NCBI RefSeq assembly: GCF_024753145.1 | Contig: NZ_JANUGU010000004.1 | Coordinates: 186,001 to 250,000 of the forward strand | Length of the DNA stretch: 64,000 nt | Direction: 5' to 3' | Source: Massilia terrae | GTDB lineage: Bacteria > Pseudomonadota > Gammaproteobacteria > Burkholderiales > Burkholderiaceae_D | Shown: piece after piece, positions 53,775 through 62,759 of the stretch | Numbering within the stretch: position 1 is the first letter of the stretch | Layout of the letters: each line of letters opens with the position of its first letter | Translations under genes and position numbers: made by a program | The notes under the pieces: model-generated | Told to the model about the DNA's origin: nothing | The model's database searches: none | The model's input: only the letters and a program-made list of their open reading frames with translations

Positions 53775-54695
53775 CTAGCGCGGATTGAAGGCCAGGTCGC
53801 GCGCCATTTGCTGGTACAGTTCGCGCGCACGTTCGCTGTCCGCCGGCGGCAGCACCACTTCCAGGATCAGGTACAGGTCGCCCGGCGTGCTGGCCGGAAT
53901 GCCGCGTCCTTTCAGGCGCAGCTTGCGGCCGGCTTGCGAACCGGACGGCACCGTCACCTCCACCTGCCCCGACGGCGTCTGCACCGCGATGCCGGCGCCG
54001 AGCGCCGCCTCCCACGGCGTCACCGGCACGTTCTGGTACACCTGCGATCCGTCGACCCGGAAACGCGGGTCGGGGTTGAACTGGATTTCGAGATACAGGT
54101 CGCCCGGCGGCCCGCCGCCGATGCCGGGATGGCCCTGCCCTGCCAGCCGCAGCTGCTGGCCCGGCGTCACGCCTTTCGGGATGTTCACGCTCAGGGTCTT
54201 TTCCTGCATGTGCACGCGGCCCTGCTCGTCGTGCTGGGGCACCCGCATCGCCACCTGGCGCGCGGTGCCGGTGTAGGCGTCGCGCAGGTCGATTGCGATC
54301 GCGGCGTGGATGTCCTCGCCGGGCATCTGGAAGGCGTGCCCGCCGCCACCACCGCGTGCGCCGCGCCGGCCGCGTCCCATGTGCGCGAACAGGTCGGCGA
54401 ACAGGTCCTCGGCATCGGCGCCCGCGTAGGCGTGCTGCTCGCCCCAGTCCGGCGGCGGGCGGAACTGCTGCCCCTGCTGGTAGCCGCGCCCGAGCTCGTC
54501 GTAGGCGGCGCGCTTTTCCGCATCGCCCAGCACCCCGTAGGCCTCGTTGATTTCCTTGGTCTTCTCGTCGGCGTCCTTGTGCTTGCTGACGTCGGGATGG
54601 TACTTGCGCACCAGCTTGCGGTACGCAGCCTTGATCTCGTCGGCGCTGGCGCTCCGTTCAAGGCCGAGGATCTGGTAATAGTCCTTGTATTCCAC
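53775..54695 (-). CDS. cbpA: DnaJ-class co-chaperone CbpA (curved-DNA-binding protein)
   Basis: 306 residues. The J-domain is at 1-70 with HPD at 33-35; no zinc-finger domain follows, which separates it from DnaJ. A glycine-rich linker (RGARGGGGG) and two beta-barrel substrate domains (GVTPGQQLRLAGQG, RKLRLKGRGIP) complete the CbpA layout. Works with DnaK and binds curved DNA. Cotranscribed with cbpM. Confidence 0.93.
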   Translation of the reverse strand: MEYKDYYQILGLERSASADEIKAAYRKLVRKYHPDVSKHKDADEKTKEINEAYGVLGDAEKRAAYDELGRGYQQGQQFRPPPDWGEQHAYAGADAEDLFADLFAHMGRGRRGARGGGGGHAFQMPGEDIHAAIAIDLRDAYTGTARQVAMRVPQHDEQGRVHMQEKTLSVNIPKGVTPGQQLRLAGQGHPGIGGGPPGDLYLEIQFNPDPRFRVDGSQVYQNVPVTPWEAALGAGIAVQTPSGQVEVTVPSGSQAGRKLRLKGRGIPASTPGDLYLILEVVLPPADSERARELYQQMARDLAFNPR

Positions 54696-54872
54696 GCGAT
54701 CTCCCGAAAGCGGTTTTCGTCATCGTAACCCTGCATTGCCCCTTGCAGCGCACCCTTCGGCAAGTGATTGACAAATAAAGACATTTCCTTGCGTTCGCTG
54801 ACAAACGAATACAGCAAGCAGCGCCGTATTTACATAGACTCGTCGTTTCCCCAACCTCCATGATCCTACAAC

Positions 54873-56270
54873 ATGAAACGCCGCACCCTGCTCCTCGGCG
54901 CCGCTGGACTACCCGCCTGCCTGACGGCCTGCGGCGGTGGCGGCGCATCTTCCTCGCCCAGCCCCAATCCGGTCGCCGCCAAGATCGACAGCGTGGTCAT
55001 GGACAAGCCCGGTTACTTCGTCGGCGACTCGGCCAACATCACGGTGCGCTTCACCGGCACCAGCGCTCGGCTGGAACCGGGCGCGATCGCGGTGACGAAT
55101 AGTGCCGACGTGACCATCGGCCCGCTCACCAAGGCCAGCACCTACAAGCTTATCGTCACGTCGGGGACCGTCGAGGTCAAGCAGGACATCCTCGTGCCGG
55201 TCGCCTATCGCCACACCTTCACCACCCTGTCCATGGGCGTCGCGCGCGCCATGCACCAGGCGGTCTTGCTGGCCGATGGCCGCGTGCTCCTGATCGGCGG
55301 CGAAGGCAATGGCGTCGCGTCGCCGGCCTCGGTCATCGCCTTCAACTGGCAAACCCGCGCCTTCTCCTCCATTGGCGAGCTCAGCACCGGAAGGACGGAA
55401 CACACGGCCACCGTGCTGGGCGATGGCACCGTCCTGGTGGTCGGCGGTTCGCGCTCGACCTCGGGCACGCCGCTGGCCGAACGCTTCGATCCGCGCACCG
55501 GCACCTCGCGCGCCACCGCTGGCCAGCCGATCGACAACCGCTGGCAGCATAGCGCGACCCTTCTGCCCGATGGCAAGGTGCTGATCGCCGGCGGCCGCAC
55601 CAGCGGCGCCAACGCCAACAGCGACACCATGGACCTGTTCGATCCGGCCACCGACCAGTTCACGCGACTGCCGGCGCGCCTGGCATTCAAGCGCTACGGG
55701 CACGTGGCGGTGAAGGTGACGGACAGCGCCGTCATGCTGTACGGTGGCGCGACGACTGGCGGCGGCAACGCGCCGCCCGAGCAGTACGACATTCCGGGCC
55801 GCAGCGCGGCCGCCCTGGCGCCGCGCGCGTCCGACCCGGCCACCCGGATGAACCCGGCGCTGGTCAAGCTGGCCGACAGCGATTACCTCGTCGCCGGCGG
55901 CGCACTCCTGCCGAATTTTTCGGCGCTGGCCTCGGTCACCGCGATTGCGGTCGGCGGCATCGCCATCAACGCGCTCGCGCCGATGACGGTGGCGCGCAGC
56001 GGGCTGGCCGGGGCGACGCTGGCGGACGGGCGCGCGCTGCTGACCGGCGGCGCCATCGACGATCCATCCGGCGACCCGGCCAAGCCGCAGGTCGCCCTCG
56101 CCAGCACCGAGCTGGTCGCGCTGATGCCGAACTCGGTGCAGGCCGGCCCGCCGATGGCGGTCGCACGCTACAACCACACCGCCACCGCCCTGCCCAACGG
56201 CATGGTGCTCGTCGCAGGCGGCCATGGCGCCGACGGGCTCGCCCTTGCAAGCGCCGAACTGTACTCCTGA
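54873..56270 (+). CDS. Kelch-repeat lipoprotein
   Basis: 465 residues. Lipobox LTACGG after a short Arg-led signal (MKRRTLLLGAAGLPACLTAC). A beta-rich N-terminal domain (about 35-110) precedes at least five kelch-type blades of the form HTATVLGDGTVLVVGG, HSATLLPDGKVLIAGG and HTATALPNGMVLVAGG, suggesting a beta-propeller of five or six blades. Function unknown; such lipoproteins are often linked to surface sugar binding or adhesion. Divergent from cbpA. Confidence 0.85.
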   Translation: MKRRTLLLGAAGLPACLTACGGGGASSSPSPNPVAAKIDSVVMDKPGYFVGDSANITVRFTGTSARLEPGAIAVTNSADVTIGPLTKASTYKLIVTSGTVEVKQDILVPVAYRHTFTTLSMGVARAMHQAVLLADGRVLLIGGEGNGVASPASVIAFNWQTRAFSSIGELSTGRTEHTATVLGDGTVLVVGGSRSTSGTPLAERFDPRTGTSRATAGQPIDNRWQHSATLLPDGKVLIAGGRTSGANANSDTMDLFDPATDQFTRLPARLAFKRYGHVAVKVTDSAVMLYGGATTGGGNAPPEQYDIPGRSAAALAPRASDPATRMNPALVKLADSDYLVAGGALLPNFSALASVTAIAVGGIAINALAPMTVARSGLAGATLADGRALLTGGAIDDPSGDPAKPQVALASTELVALMPNSVQAGPPMAVARYNHTATALPNGMVLVAGGHGADGLALASAELYS

Positions 56271-56390
56271 GCACATGGTGTTGCTGCCCAGCTACCAAAA
56301 ATGCGTCCAGACCGACTTTCAGTTTCGCTCAACAGGCAAGCAGTGCTAAATTTGTAACATCGAGATGTCGTCCACGACGGAGAAATCAAG

Positions 56391-57293
56391 ATGAACAAAT
56401 GGGTGAAACGCACCAGCATCTTGCTGCTTGGGTTGGTCTTGCTGGGCATCGTGATGACCGTCGCCGGCAAGGTGCTGGGCGAGCGCAAGATGATGCGGCA
56501 AGTGGCCTTCACCATGCCGCCGCTGACGGTGGCGCCGGATGCCTCGCGCATCGAACAGGGCCGCTACCTGTACGCCACGCGCGGCTGCGCCGAATGCCAC
56601 GGCGGCAAGGGCGCCGGCAAGGTCGTCATTCGCGACGGCGGCATGTTCGTGGTGGCGCCCAACCTCACCGGCGGCGCCAATGGCGTGACCGGGCACTACA
56701 CCGTCGAAGACTGGGTGCGCACGGTGCGCCACGGCGTCAAGCCCGACGGGCGGCCGGTGCTCATCATGCCGAGCGCCGACTACAACCGGATGAGCGACGA
56801 GGACATGGCGGCGCTGGTCTCCTATCTGCAGCGGATGCCGGCGGTGGCGGGCGAAAAGGCGCGGATCGAGGTGCCGATGCCGGTCACGGTGCTGTACGGT
56901 TTCGACGTGATCAAGGACTCGGCCGAACAGATCGACCACCAGCTGCCACCGCCGCAGGCCCTGCCGCAGGAAGCCAGCGTGGCGTATGGCGCGTATGTGG
57001 CCAACACCTGCATCGGCTGCCATGGGCCGCAACTGTCCGGCGGCAAAATTCCGGGCGGCGCGCCGACCTGGCCCGCGGCCGCGAACCTGACGCCTGGCAA
57101 GGGCAGCGCGATGGCGCGGTATCCGACGCCGGAGCTGTTCATTGCGATGATGCGCAGCGGGCATCGGCCGGATGGCGAGGTGATCAGCGCGGTGATGCCG
57201 TTTGGGTCGCTGGGCAAGATGAACGAAACCGAGCTGCGGGCCTTGCATGCGTATCTGCGGACGGTGCCGGCGCGCGATTCTGGCGGGCGCTAG
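56391..57293 (+). CDS. Membrane-anchored dihaem cytochrome c
   Basis: 300 residues. An uncleaved membrane helix is at about 8-28; the first haem site is Cys66, Cys69 and His70 (GCAECHGG), the second Cys207, Cys210 and His211 (CIGCHG). Methionine ligands are probably in LIMPSAD and VMPFGSLG. The two c-type domains face the periplasm. Dihaem anchored cytochromes of this size donate to oxidases or accept electrons from periplasmic dehydrogenases (as in alcohol dehydrogenase subunit). No partner gene is adjacent. Confidence 0.9.
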   Translation: MNKWVKRTSILLLGLVLLGIVMTVAGKVLGERKMMRQVAFTMPPLTVAPDASRIEQGRYLYATRGCAECHGGKGAGKVVIRDGGMFVVAPNLTGGANGVTGHYTVEDWVRTVRHGVKPDGRPVLIMPSADYNRMSDEDMAALVSYLQRMPAVAGEKARIEVPMPVTVLYGFDVIKDSAEQIDHQLPPPQALPQEASVAYGAYVANTCIGCHGPQLSGGKIPGGAPTWPAAANLTPGKGSAMARYPTPELFIAMMRSGHRPDGEVISAVMPFGSLGKMNETELRALHAYLRTVPARDSGGR

Positions 57294-57307
57294 CGGCCGA
57301 TCAAGCG

Positions 57308-57424
57308 AAATGGGGTGCCCGCCTGCGCGGGAAGTCGGGCCCGGCAGTGCCGGGCACGACGAAATCTCAGTGGTAGCGCGAGCGCTATAGACCGTCGTTC
57401 CGCCGCACGCGGGAACCCCATTTT
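57308..57424. repeat. Paired palindromic repeat after the cytochrome gene
   Basis: Outer arms AAATGGGGTGCCCGC (57309) and GCGGGAACCCCATTTT (57408-57423) are the same sequence as the single hairpins at 300-333 and 2483-2511. Between them lie CCCGGCAGTGCCGGG and GTAGCGCGAGCGCTA, two smaller stems. It spans the gap between the cytochrome and MATE genes and probably ends the former. Confidence 0.75.
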
Positions 57425-57494
57425 GCTAGCACACCGCTAACATCAACCTTATCAATACCGCTAAAATGACCGGTTTCCCCACTCCACCCGGCCC

Positions 57495-58889
57495 ATGTCG
57501 TCCAGCACCGCCCTGACCCCATCCCCCACCCCGATCCGCACCGAGATTGCCACCCTGTGGCGCCTGTCCTGGCCGATGCTGGTCGGCCAGGTGGCCACGG
57601 TCGGCATGGGCGTGGCGGACGTGGCGATGACCGGCCACGTCAGCGCCGCCGAACTGGCCGCCGTGTCGCTCGGCGCCTCGGTGTGGTCGATCGTGCTGGT
57701 GACCGTGATGGGCACGATGATGGCGATTAACACCGTGGTCGCGCACGAGATCGGCGCCGCGCGCCATGACAAGATCCCGCACTCGGTCCGCTCCAGCCTG
57801 TGGAAAGGCGCGCTGGTCGGCATCATCGCCTGCCTGCTGGCCAACCTGTGCACCCTGCTGTTCGACCACATCGGCCTGGAACAGGACGTGGCCGACCGCG
57901 CCGCCACTTTCCTGCACGTGATCAGCGCCGGCATGCCTGCCTTCGCCTGCTACCGCGCGCTGTACGGCTACACGACCAGCATCAACCAGACCAAGCCGGT
58001 GATGATGATCGCCATTGGCGGCCTGCTGTTCAACATCGTGCTCAACTACCTGCTGGTGTTCGGCCACTTCGGCTTGCCAAAGCTCGGCGCGGTCGGCTGC
58101 GCGGTGTCGACCGCGGTCGGCATGTGGCTGATGCTGGCCGCGATGGTGTGGTGGGTCCGCACGTCGCCGGTCTATCGCTCGACCTTTCCCTTCTCGCAAT
58201 GGGACGGCCCGGATTGGCCGGAAATCCGCGCCATGTTCAAGCTCGGGCTGCCGATCGGCGTCACCTACTTCGCCGAGGTCAGCGCCTTCGGCCTGATCAG
58301 CTTGCTGGTGGCGCGCTTCGGCGTGGTCCAGGTGTCGGCGCACCAGATCGCGCTCAACTTCACCTCGCTCGTGTTCATGGTGCCGCTCAGCTTCGGCATC
58401 GGCGTGCTGACCCGCGTCGGCCAGGCGATGGGCGAAGGCAATCCGCAGCGCGCGCGCTTCGTGGCCCACGTCGGCGTCGGCCTGTGCCTGGCCTTCGGCT
58501 TCTTCTCCGCCGCCTTCATCGCGATCTTCCGCTGGGATATTGCACGTGCCTACACGTCAGACCTGGCGGTGCAGGCCACCACGGTCAAGCTGCTGCTGTT
58601 CGCGGCGCTGTTCCAGCTGTCCGACTCGACCCAGGTCGCGGCGGCCTCGGCGATCCGCGGCTATAAGGTCACGCGCCCTCCGATGCTGATCCACATGGTG
58701 GCGTTCTGGGTGTTCGCGCTGCCGCTCGGCTGCGTGCTGGGGCTGGCCCCGCAATGGGTGCCGTTCGCGCCACGCGTGCCGATGGAAGCCACCGGATTCT
58801 GGATCGCGCTGATCATCGGCCTGACGGTGGCGGCAGTTGGCCTGTCGTGGTTCCTGGAGCGCCTGTCGCGCCACAAGGCGATGGCCTGA
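57495..58889 (+). CDS. norM: MATE-family multidrug/sodium exporter (NorM-like)
   Basis: 464 residues, twelve membrane helices in two related halves. LVGQVATVGMGVADVAMTGHVSAAELAAVSLG and the second-half FGVVQVSAHQIALNF match the NorM group, which exports cationic drugs in exchange for Na+ or H+. No neighbour suggests a specific substrate. It starts 71 bp after the palindromic repeat, so its promoter is close to that element. Confidence 0.92.
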   Translation: MSSSTALTPSPTPIRTEIATLWRLSWPMLVGQVATVGMGVADVAMTGHVSAAELAAVSLGASVWSIVLVTVMGTMMAINTVVAHEIGAARHDKIPHSVRSSLWKGALVGIIACLLANLCTLLFDHIGLEQDVADRAATFLHVISAGMPAFACYRALYGYTTSINQTKPVMMIAIGGLLFNIVLNYLLVFGHFGLPKLGAVGCAVSTAVGMWLMLAAMVWWVRTSPVYRSTFPFSQWDGPDWPEIRAMFKLGLPIGVTYFAEVSAFGLISLLVARFGVVQVSAHQIALNFTSLVFMVPLSFGIGVLTRVGQAMGEGNPQRARFVAHVGVGLCLAFGFFSAAFIAIFRWDIARAYTSDLAVQATTVKLLLFAALFQLSDSTQVAAASAIRGYKVTRPPMLIHMVAFWVFALPLGCVLGLAPQWVPFAPRVPMEATGFWIALIIGLTVAAVGLSWFLERLSRHKAMA

Positions 58890-58983
58890 GGCCGCCTCGC
58901 CGGCTGCGCATATTTACAGCTTTTCAGGAACGACTCTGGTATTGTCTCGGGGTTACAAAAATTACCCCAAAGAGAGACGATTC

Positions 58984-61197
58984 ATGCGCCTGATTTTCGC
59001 CTTGCTGGCCGCTATCGCGGTCCTGCCTGCATCTGCCGAGCAACTCACGCTCGACCGCATCTACGCCGACCCCGCCCTGTCCGGTCCCGGTGTGCGCAAC
59101 CTGCGCGTGTCGCCCGACGGCGAGCGCGTCACCTTCCTGCGCGGCCGTCCGGACAACCAGTTCCAGATGGATCTGTGGGAATACAATATGAAGGACAAGA
59201 CCACGCACCGCCTGGTCGACTCCAAGAAGCTGGTTCCCGAAGAACACCTGTCCGCCGCCGAAAAGGCCCGCCGCGAGCGCGCCCGCACGGCCAGCCTGTC
59301 GGGCATCATCAGCTACAGCTGGTCGCCGGATGGCAAGCAGCTGCTGGTCCCGATCGCCGGCGACCTCTACCTGGTCGACGCCGCCAAGCCGGACCAGGCG
59401 CGCAAGGTCGCGTCGGGCAATGTCGGCGATCCGAAGATTTCGCCCAAGGGCCATTACGTCTCCTTCGTGCGCGACCAGAACCTGTATGTGATCGACCTCG
59501 CCACCGGCAAGGAGCGCCAGCTGACCACCGACGGCAAAGGCACCGTGCACAACGGTGAGGCCGAATTCGTCGCCCAGGAAGAAATGTCGCAGCGCACCGG
59601 CTACTACTGGGCGCCGGACGATTCGGCCATCGCCTACCGCCGCTACGACGACGCTTCGGTGCCGAACGTCAAGCGCTACGAAATCAACGCCACCGGCATC
59701 GAGAGCTTCGAACAGCGTTACCCGGCCGCGGGCGACCCCAACGTCGAGATCGGCCTGATGGTCGTGTCGCCGACCACCGGCGTGCAGCGCAAGATCGACC
59801 TCGGCCCGGACAAGGACATCTACCTGGTGCGCGCCGACTGGAGCTCGGACGGCAAGACCCTGGTCTACCAGCGCCAGACGCGCGACCAGAAGCGCCTCGA
59901 CCTGATCGCCGTGGACGGCGCCACGCTGGCCCAGCGCCCGCTGCTGACCGAAACCTCGAAGACCTGGGTCTCGATCCAGGACAGCCCGCGCTTCCTGAAG
60001 AACCGCCCGGCCTTCATCTGGGAAAGCGAGCGCAGCGGCCGCAACCACCTCTACCTGTACGACCTGAACGGCAAGCTGCTGCATCCGATCAGCAGCGGCG
60101 AATGGGGCATCGACAACGTGCTGGCGGTGGACGAAAAGGCCGGCAAGGTGTACGTGTCCTCGAACCGCGACGCGGTGACCGACAAGCAGACCTACGCGCT
60201 GAACCTGGACGGCAGCACCGCCGACCAGCCGGTGCGCATCACCAAGACCGACGGCATGCACGACGACGTGTTCGCGGCCAACGGCTCGCTGTTCGTGGAC
60301 ACCTTCTCGGACCCGAACACGCCGCCGCAAGTGTCGATCCGCCGTCCGGACGGCAGCATGGTCGAGTGGCTCGAACACAACGAAGTCAACGCAAATCACC
60401 CGTACTACAAGTACATGTCGAGCCACCTGCCGACCGAGTTCGGCACGATCAAGGCGCACGACGGCCAGACCATGTACTACTCGATGATCAAGCCGGCCAA
60501 CTTCGACCCGAACAAGCGCTACCCGGTGTTCCTGTTCGTGTACGGCGGCCCGCACTCGCAGCAGGTCACGCGCGGCTGGGGTTCGCCGTTCAAGCAGTAC
60601 ATGGCGCAGCAAGGCTTCGTCGTGTTCACGCTGGACAACCGCGGCTCGAGCCGCCGCGAGCGCGCCTTCACCGACGCCATCTACGGCGAACTGGGCAAGC
60701 ACGAGGTGGAAGACCAGCTGACCGGCGTCGACTGGCTCGGCAAGCAGGGCTTCGTCGATCCGAAGCGCATCGGCGTGTTCGGCTGGAGCTATGGCGGCTT
60801 CATGACACTGCGCCTGCTGGCGGCCGGTTCGGACAAGATTGCCGCCGGCGTGTCGGTCGCGCCGGTGACGGACTGGGCGCTGTACGACACCCACTACACC
60901 GAGCAGTTCATGGGCGGCGGCCCGAAAGCGATGCCGGAAGCGTATGCGCAAAGCGGCGTGTTCGCGCACCTGGACGGGCTGAAGTCGCCGCTGCTGCTGG
61001 TGCACGGCATGGCGGACGACAACGTCCTGTTCACCAACAGCACGCGCATGATCGACGCCCTCATCAACCGCAACATCCAGTTCAACCTGATGACCTACCC
61101 CGGCGCCAAGCATGGCATCTCGTCGCGCGCCGGGCAGCGGCACGTGTATGGGATGATTGCGAATTTCTTCCAGACCAAACTGGGTGAGCAAAAGTAA
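58984..61197 (+). CDS. Prolyl oligopeptidase-family (S9, dipeptidyl-peptidase IV type) secreted peptidase
   Basis: 737 residues. Signal peptide 1-19 (LIFALLAAIAVLPASA). An N-terminal eight-bladed beta-propeller-like DPP IV domain (KISPKGHYVSFVRDQNLY, AEFVAQEEMSQRTGYYWAPDDSAIAYRRYDD, including the Glu pair motif) precedes the hydrolase: Ser602 in GWSYGG, Asp678-679 in HGMADDN, His710 in KHGIS. Removes Xaa-Pro dipeptides from peptides outside the cytoplasm. Start 58984 fits the signal peptide; upstream open frame is ignored. A bidirectional terminator follows. Confidence 0.94.
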   Translation: MRLIFALLAAIAVLPASAEQLTLDRIYADPALSGPGVRNLRVSPDGERVTFLRGRPDNQFQMDLWEYNMKDKTTHRLVDSKKLVPEEHLSAAEKARRERARTASLSGIISYSWSPDGKQLLVPIAGDLYLVDAAKPDQARKVASGNVGDPKISPKGHYVSFVRDQNLYVIDLATGKERQLTTDGKGTVHNGEAEFVAQEEMSQRTGYYWAPDDSAIAYRRYDDASVPNVKRYEINATGIESFEQRYPAAGDPNVEIGLMVVSPTTGVQRKIDLGPDKDIYLVRADWSSDGKTLVYQRQTRDQKRLDLIAVDGATLAQRPLLTETSKTWVSIQDSPRFLKNRPAFIWESERSGRNHLYLYDLNGKLLHPISSGEWGIDNVLAVDEKAGKVYVSSNRDAVTDKQTYALNLDGSTADQPVRITKTDGMHDDVFAANGSLFVDTFSDPNTPPQVSIRRPDGSMVEWLEHNEVNANHPYYKYMSSHLPTEFGTIKAHDGQTMYYSMIKPANFDPNKRYPVFLFVYGGPHSQQVTRGWGSPFKQYMAQQGFVVFTLDNRGSSRRERAFTDAIYGELGKHEVEDQLTGVDWLGKQGFVDPKRIGVFGWSYGGFMTLRLLAAGSDKIAAGVSVAPVTDWALYDTHYTEQFMGGGPKAMPEAYAQSGVFAHLDGLKSPLLLVHGMADDNVLFTNSTRMIDALINRNIQFNLMTYPGAKHGISSRAGQRHVYGMIANFFQTKLGEQK

Positions 61198-61212
61198 GTA
61201 TCGCCTGGTCTG

Positions 61213-61243
61213 AAAAACGGCCGCGGATTCCGCGGCCGTTTTT
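61213..61243. terminator. Bidirectional terminator
   Basis: Nine-bp stem CGGCCGCGG-ATT-CCGCGGCCG (61218-61238) flanked by a run of five A on the left and five T on the right, so it works on both strands: after the S9 peptidase (plus) and after the aldehyde dehydrogenase (minus). Confidence 0.93.
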
Positions 61244-61258
61244 ATTTCGAGCCTCGCT

Positions 61259-62707
61259 TCAGGGACGAAAGCCCCTCGAATGCCCTAGTGTCAAGGCGAG
61301 AACGAGATCTGCAAACCGGCCAAAAGGCGCATGCAGTAATCGTGGAAGACTCCACTTCCCTTGCACATATACCCCCTTGGCGTGACTCATCGCCCGGAAT
61401 CCTTCGATGCCGTGATAGGCCCCCATTCCGCTCGGACCAACCCCTCCGAATGGAAGATCGTCTTGTGCCACGTGCATCAGCGTATTGTTAATGCCCACGT
61501 TGCCTGAAGTCGTGCGCGTCAACAACAGCTTGCAGCGGGCGTCATTCGGCCCAAAGTAATACAGGGCAAGCGGCCGGGGCCGCGCGTTCACGTACTCGAT
61601 GACTTCCAATAAGTTACTGTACGTGCAAACCGGCAGGATTGGGCCGAAGATCTCTTCTTTCATGACTGCCATGCTGTCGTCGACGTTGACAAGCAATGTC
61701 GGCGCGAATGTACGGATGTGCTTGGAGGCGTTTTCAGGCGATTCGCCGACGACAATCACCTGCGCTCCTTTGTGCCTGGCGTCCATCAGAAGGCTGGTCA
61801 GTCGATCATAGTGACGCTCGCTGATGATGGACGTATAGTCGGGACCGGCCGGTCCGTTTGGATAGAAGGCGGAGGCGGTCTCCTTGTAGAGCGAAATAAA
61901 TCGCTCCAAATCATCCGCGTGAACGAGTGCGTAATCGGGCGCAACACATGTCTGCCCTGCATTTGACAACTTGCCGTACACGAGACTCTTCATGGTTCGC
62001 GTATTGACGTGCCCGGGTGCGAAGACTGCCGGGCTCTTGCCACCCAGTTCAAGCGTCACCGGCACCAGATTATCGCTTGCTGCCTTCATCACCTTGCGTC
62101 CTACCTGCGTGCTGCCGGTGAACAGCAAGTGATCGAACGCCAAGGCACTGAATGCTGCGCCAACTTCCGCTCCGCCGAGCACGACCGAAACCTCTTCTGC
62201 GCGAAACACGCATGCCAACATTCGCTGGATCAGTTCGCTCGTACGTGGAGTAAGTTCGGATGGTTTGATCATCGCCCGATTGCCAGCGGCGAACGCCGTC
62301 GCCAAGGGAATCATCGTTAGCGATAAAGGATAGTTCCATGGCGCCATGATCCCGATGACGCCCAAGGGCTGGTATTCCACGTAGGCGCTCCCCCAACGAT
62401 ACGGGATGCCGACATGCCTGCGCTCGCGTTTCATGAAGCGTGACAGGTTGCGCACGAGGTAGTCGATCGACTGGACGACACCCATCAACTCCATGATGCC
62501 CGTTTCGTGCCTGGACCGGTTCCCGAAATCCGCGCGGATTGCACTTTCCAGTTCCATGCGATGGGCAAGGACGACCGCTCGAAGCCGCTTCAATCGATCC
62601 TTGCGCTCCCCAATGCCCGGTGCACCCTCGTTGAGAAAAGCTGTCCGCTGCTGACAGAGCGTGACGGCCATCGGTTCTTCGCATGGGATATCAAATGGAG
62701 TAGTCAT
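61259..62707 (-). CDS. Aldehyde dehydrogenase, coniferyl-aldehyde type
   Basis: 482 residues. Catalytic Glu220 (ELGGKSP) and Cys254 (GQTCVAPDY); FTGSTQVGR holds the NAD loop. The family of CalB-type coniferyl aldehyde dehydrogenases uses the longer C-terminus with HPPFGRFADLVLAL-like end, as here (HAPFGRFADLVLAL). Oxidises aromatic or long-chain aldehydes to acids with NAD(P)+. Codon third positions look less GC-rich than those of the neighbours to its left. Probably cotranscribed with the upstream flavin oxidoreductase gene (52 bp apart). Confidence 0.88.
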   Translation of the reverse strand: MTTPFDIPCEEPMAVTLCQQRTAFLNEGAPGIGERKDRLKRLRAVVLAHRMELESAIRADFGNRSRHETGIMELMGVVQSIDYLVRNLSRFMKRERRHVGIPYRWGSAYVEYQPLGVIGIMAPWNYPLSLTMIPLATAFAAGNRAMIKPSELTPRTSELIQRMLACVFRAEEVSVVLGGAEVGAAFSALAFDHLLFTGSTQVGRKVMKAASDNLVPVTLELGGKSPAVFAPGHVNTRTMKSLVYGKLSNAGQTCVAPDYALVHADDLERFISLYKETASAFYPNGPAGPDYTSIISERHYDRLTSLLMDARHKGAQVIVVGESPENASKHIRTFAPTLLVNVDDSMAVMKEEIFGPILPVCTYSNLLEVIEYVNARPRPLALYYFGPNDARCKLLLTRTTSGNVGINNTLMHVAQDDLPFGGVGPSGMGAYHGIEGFRAMSHAKGVYVQGKWSLPRLLHAPFGRFADLVLALTLGHSRGFRP

Positions 62708-62759
62708 TAGAATGGTCCTGATATCGGTTCATCGAAACGCGTCGAGGAGATTCTTGCTG

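Noticed and set aside
54768..54773. A TTGACA hexamer between cbpA and the kelch gene
   Set aside because: No -10 at 15-19 bp on the plus strand.
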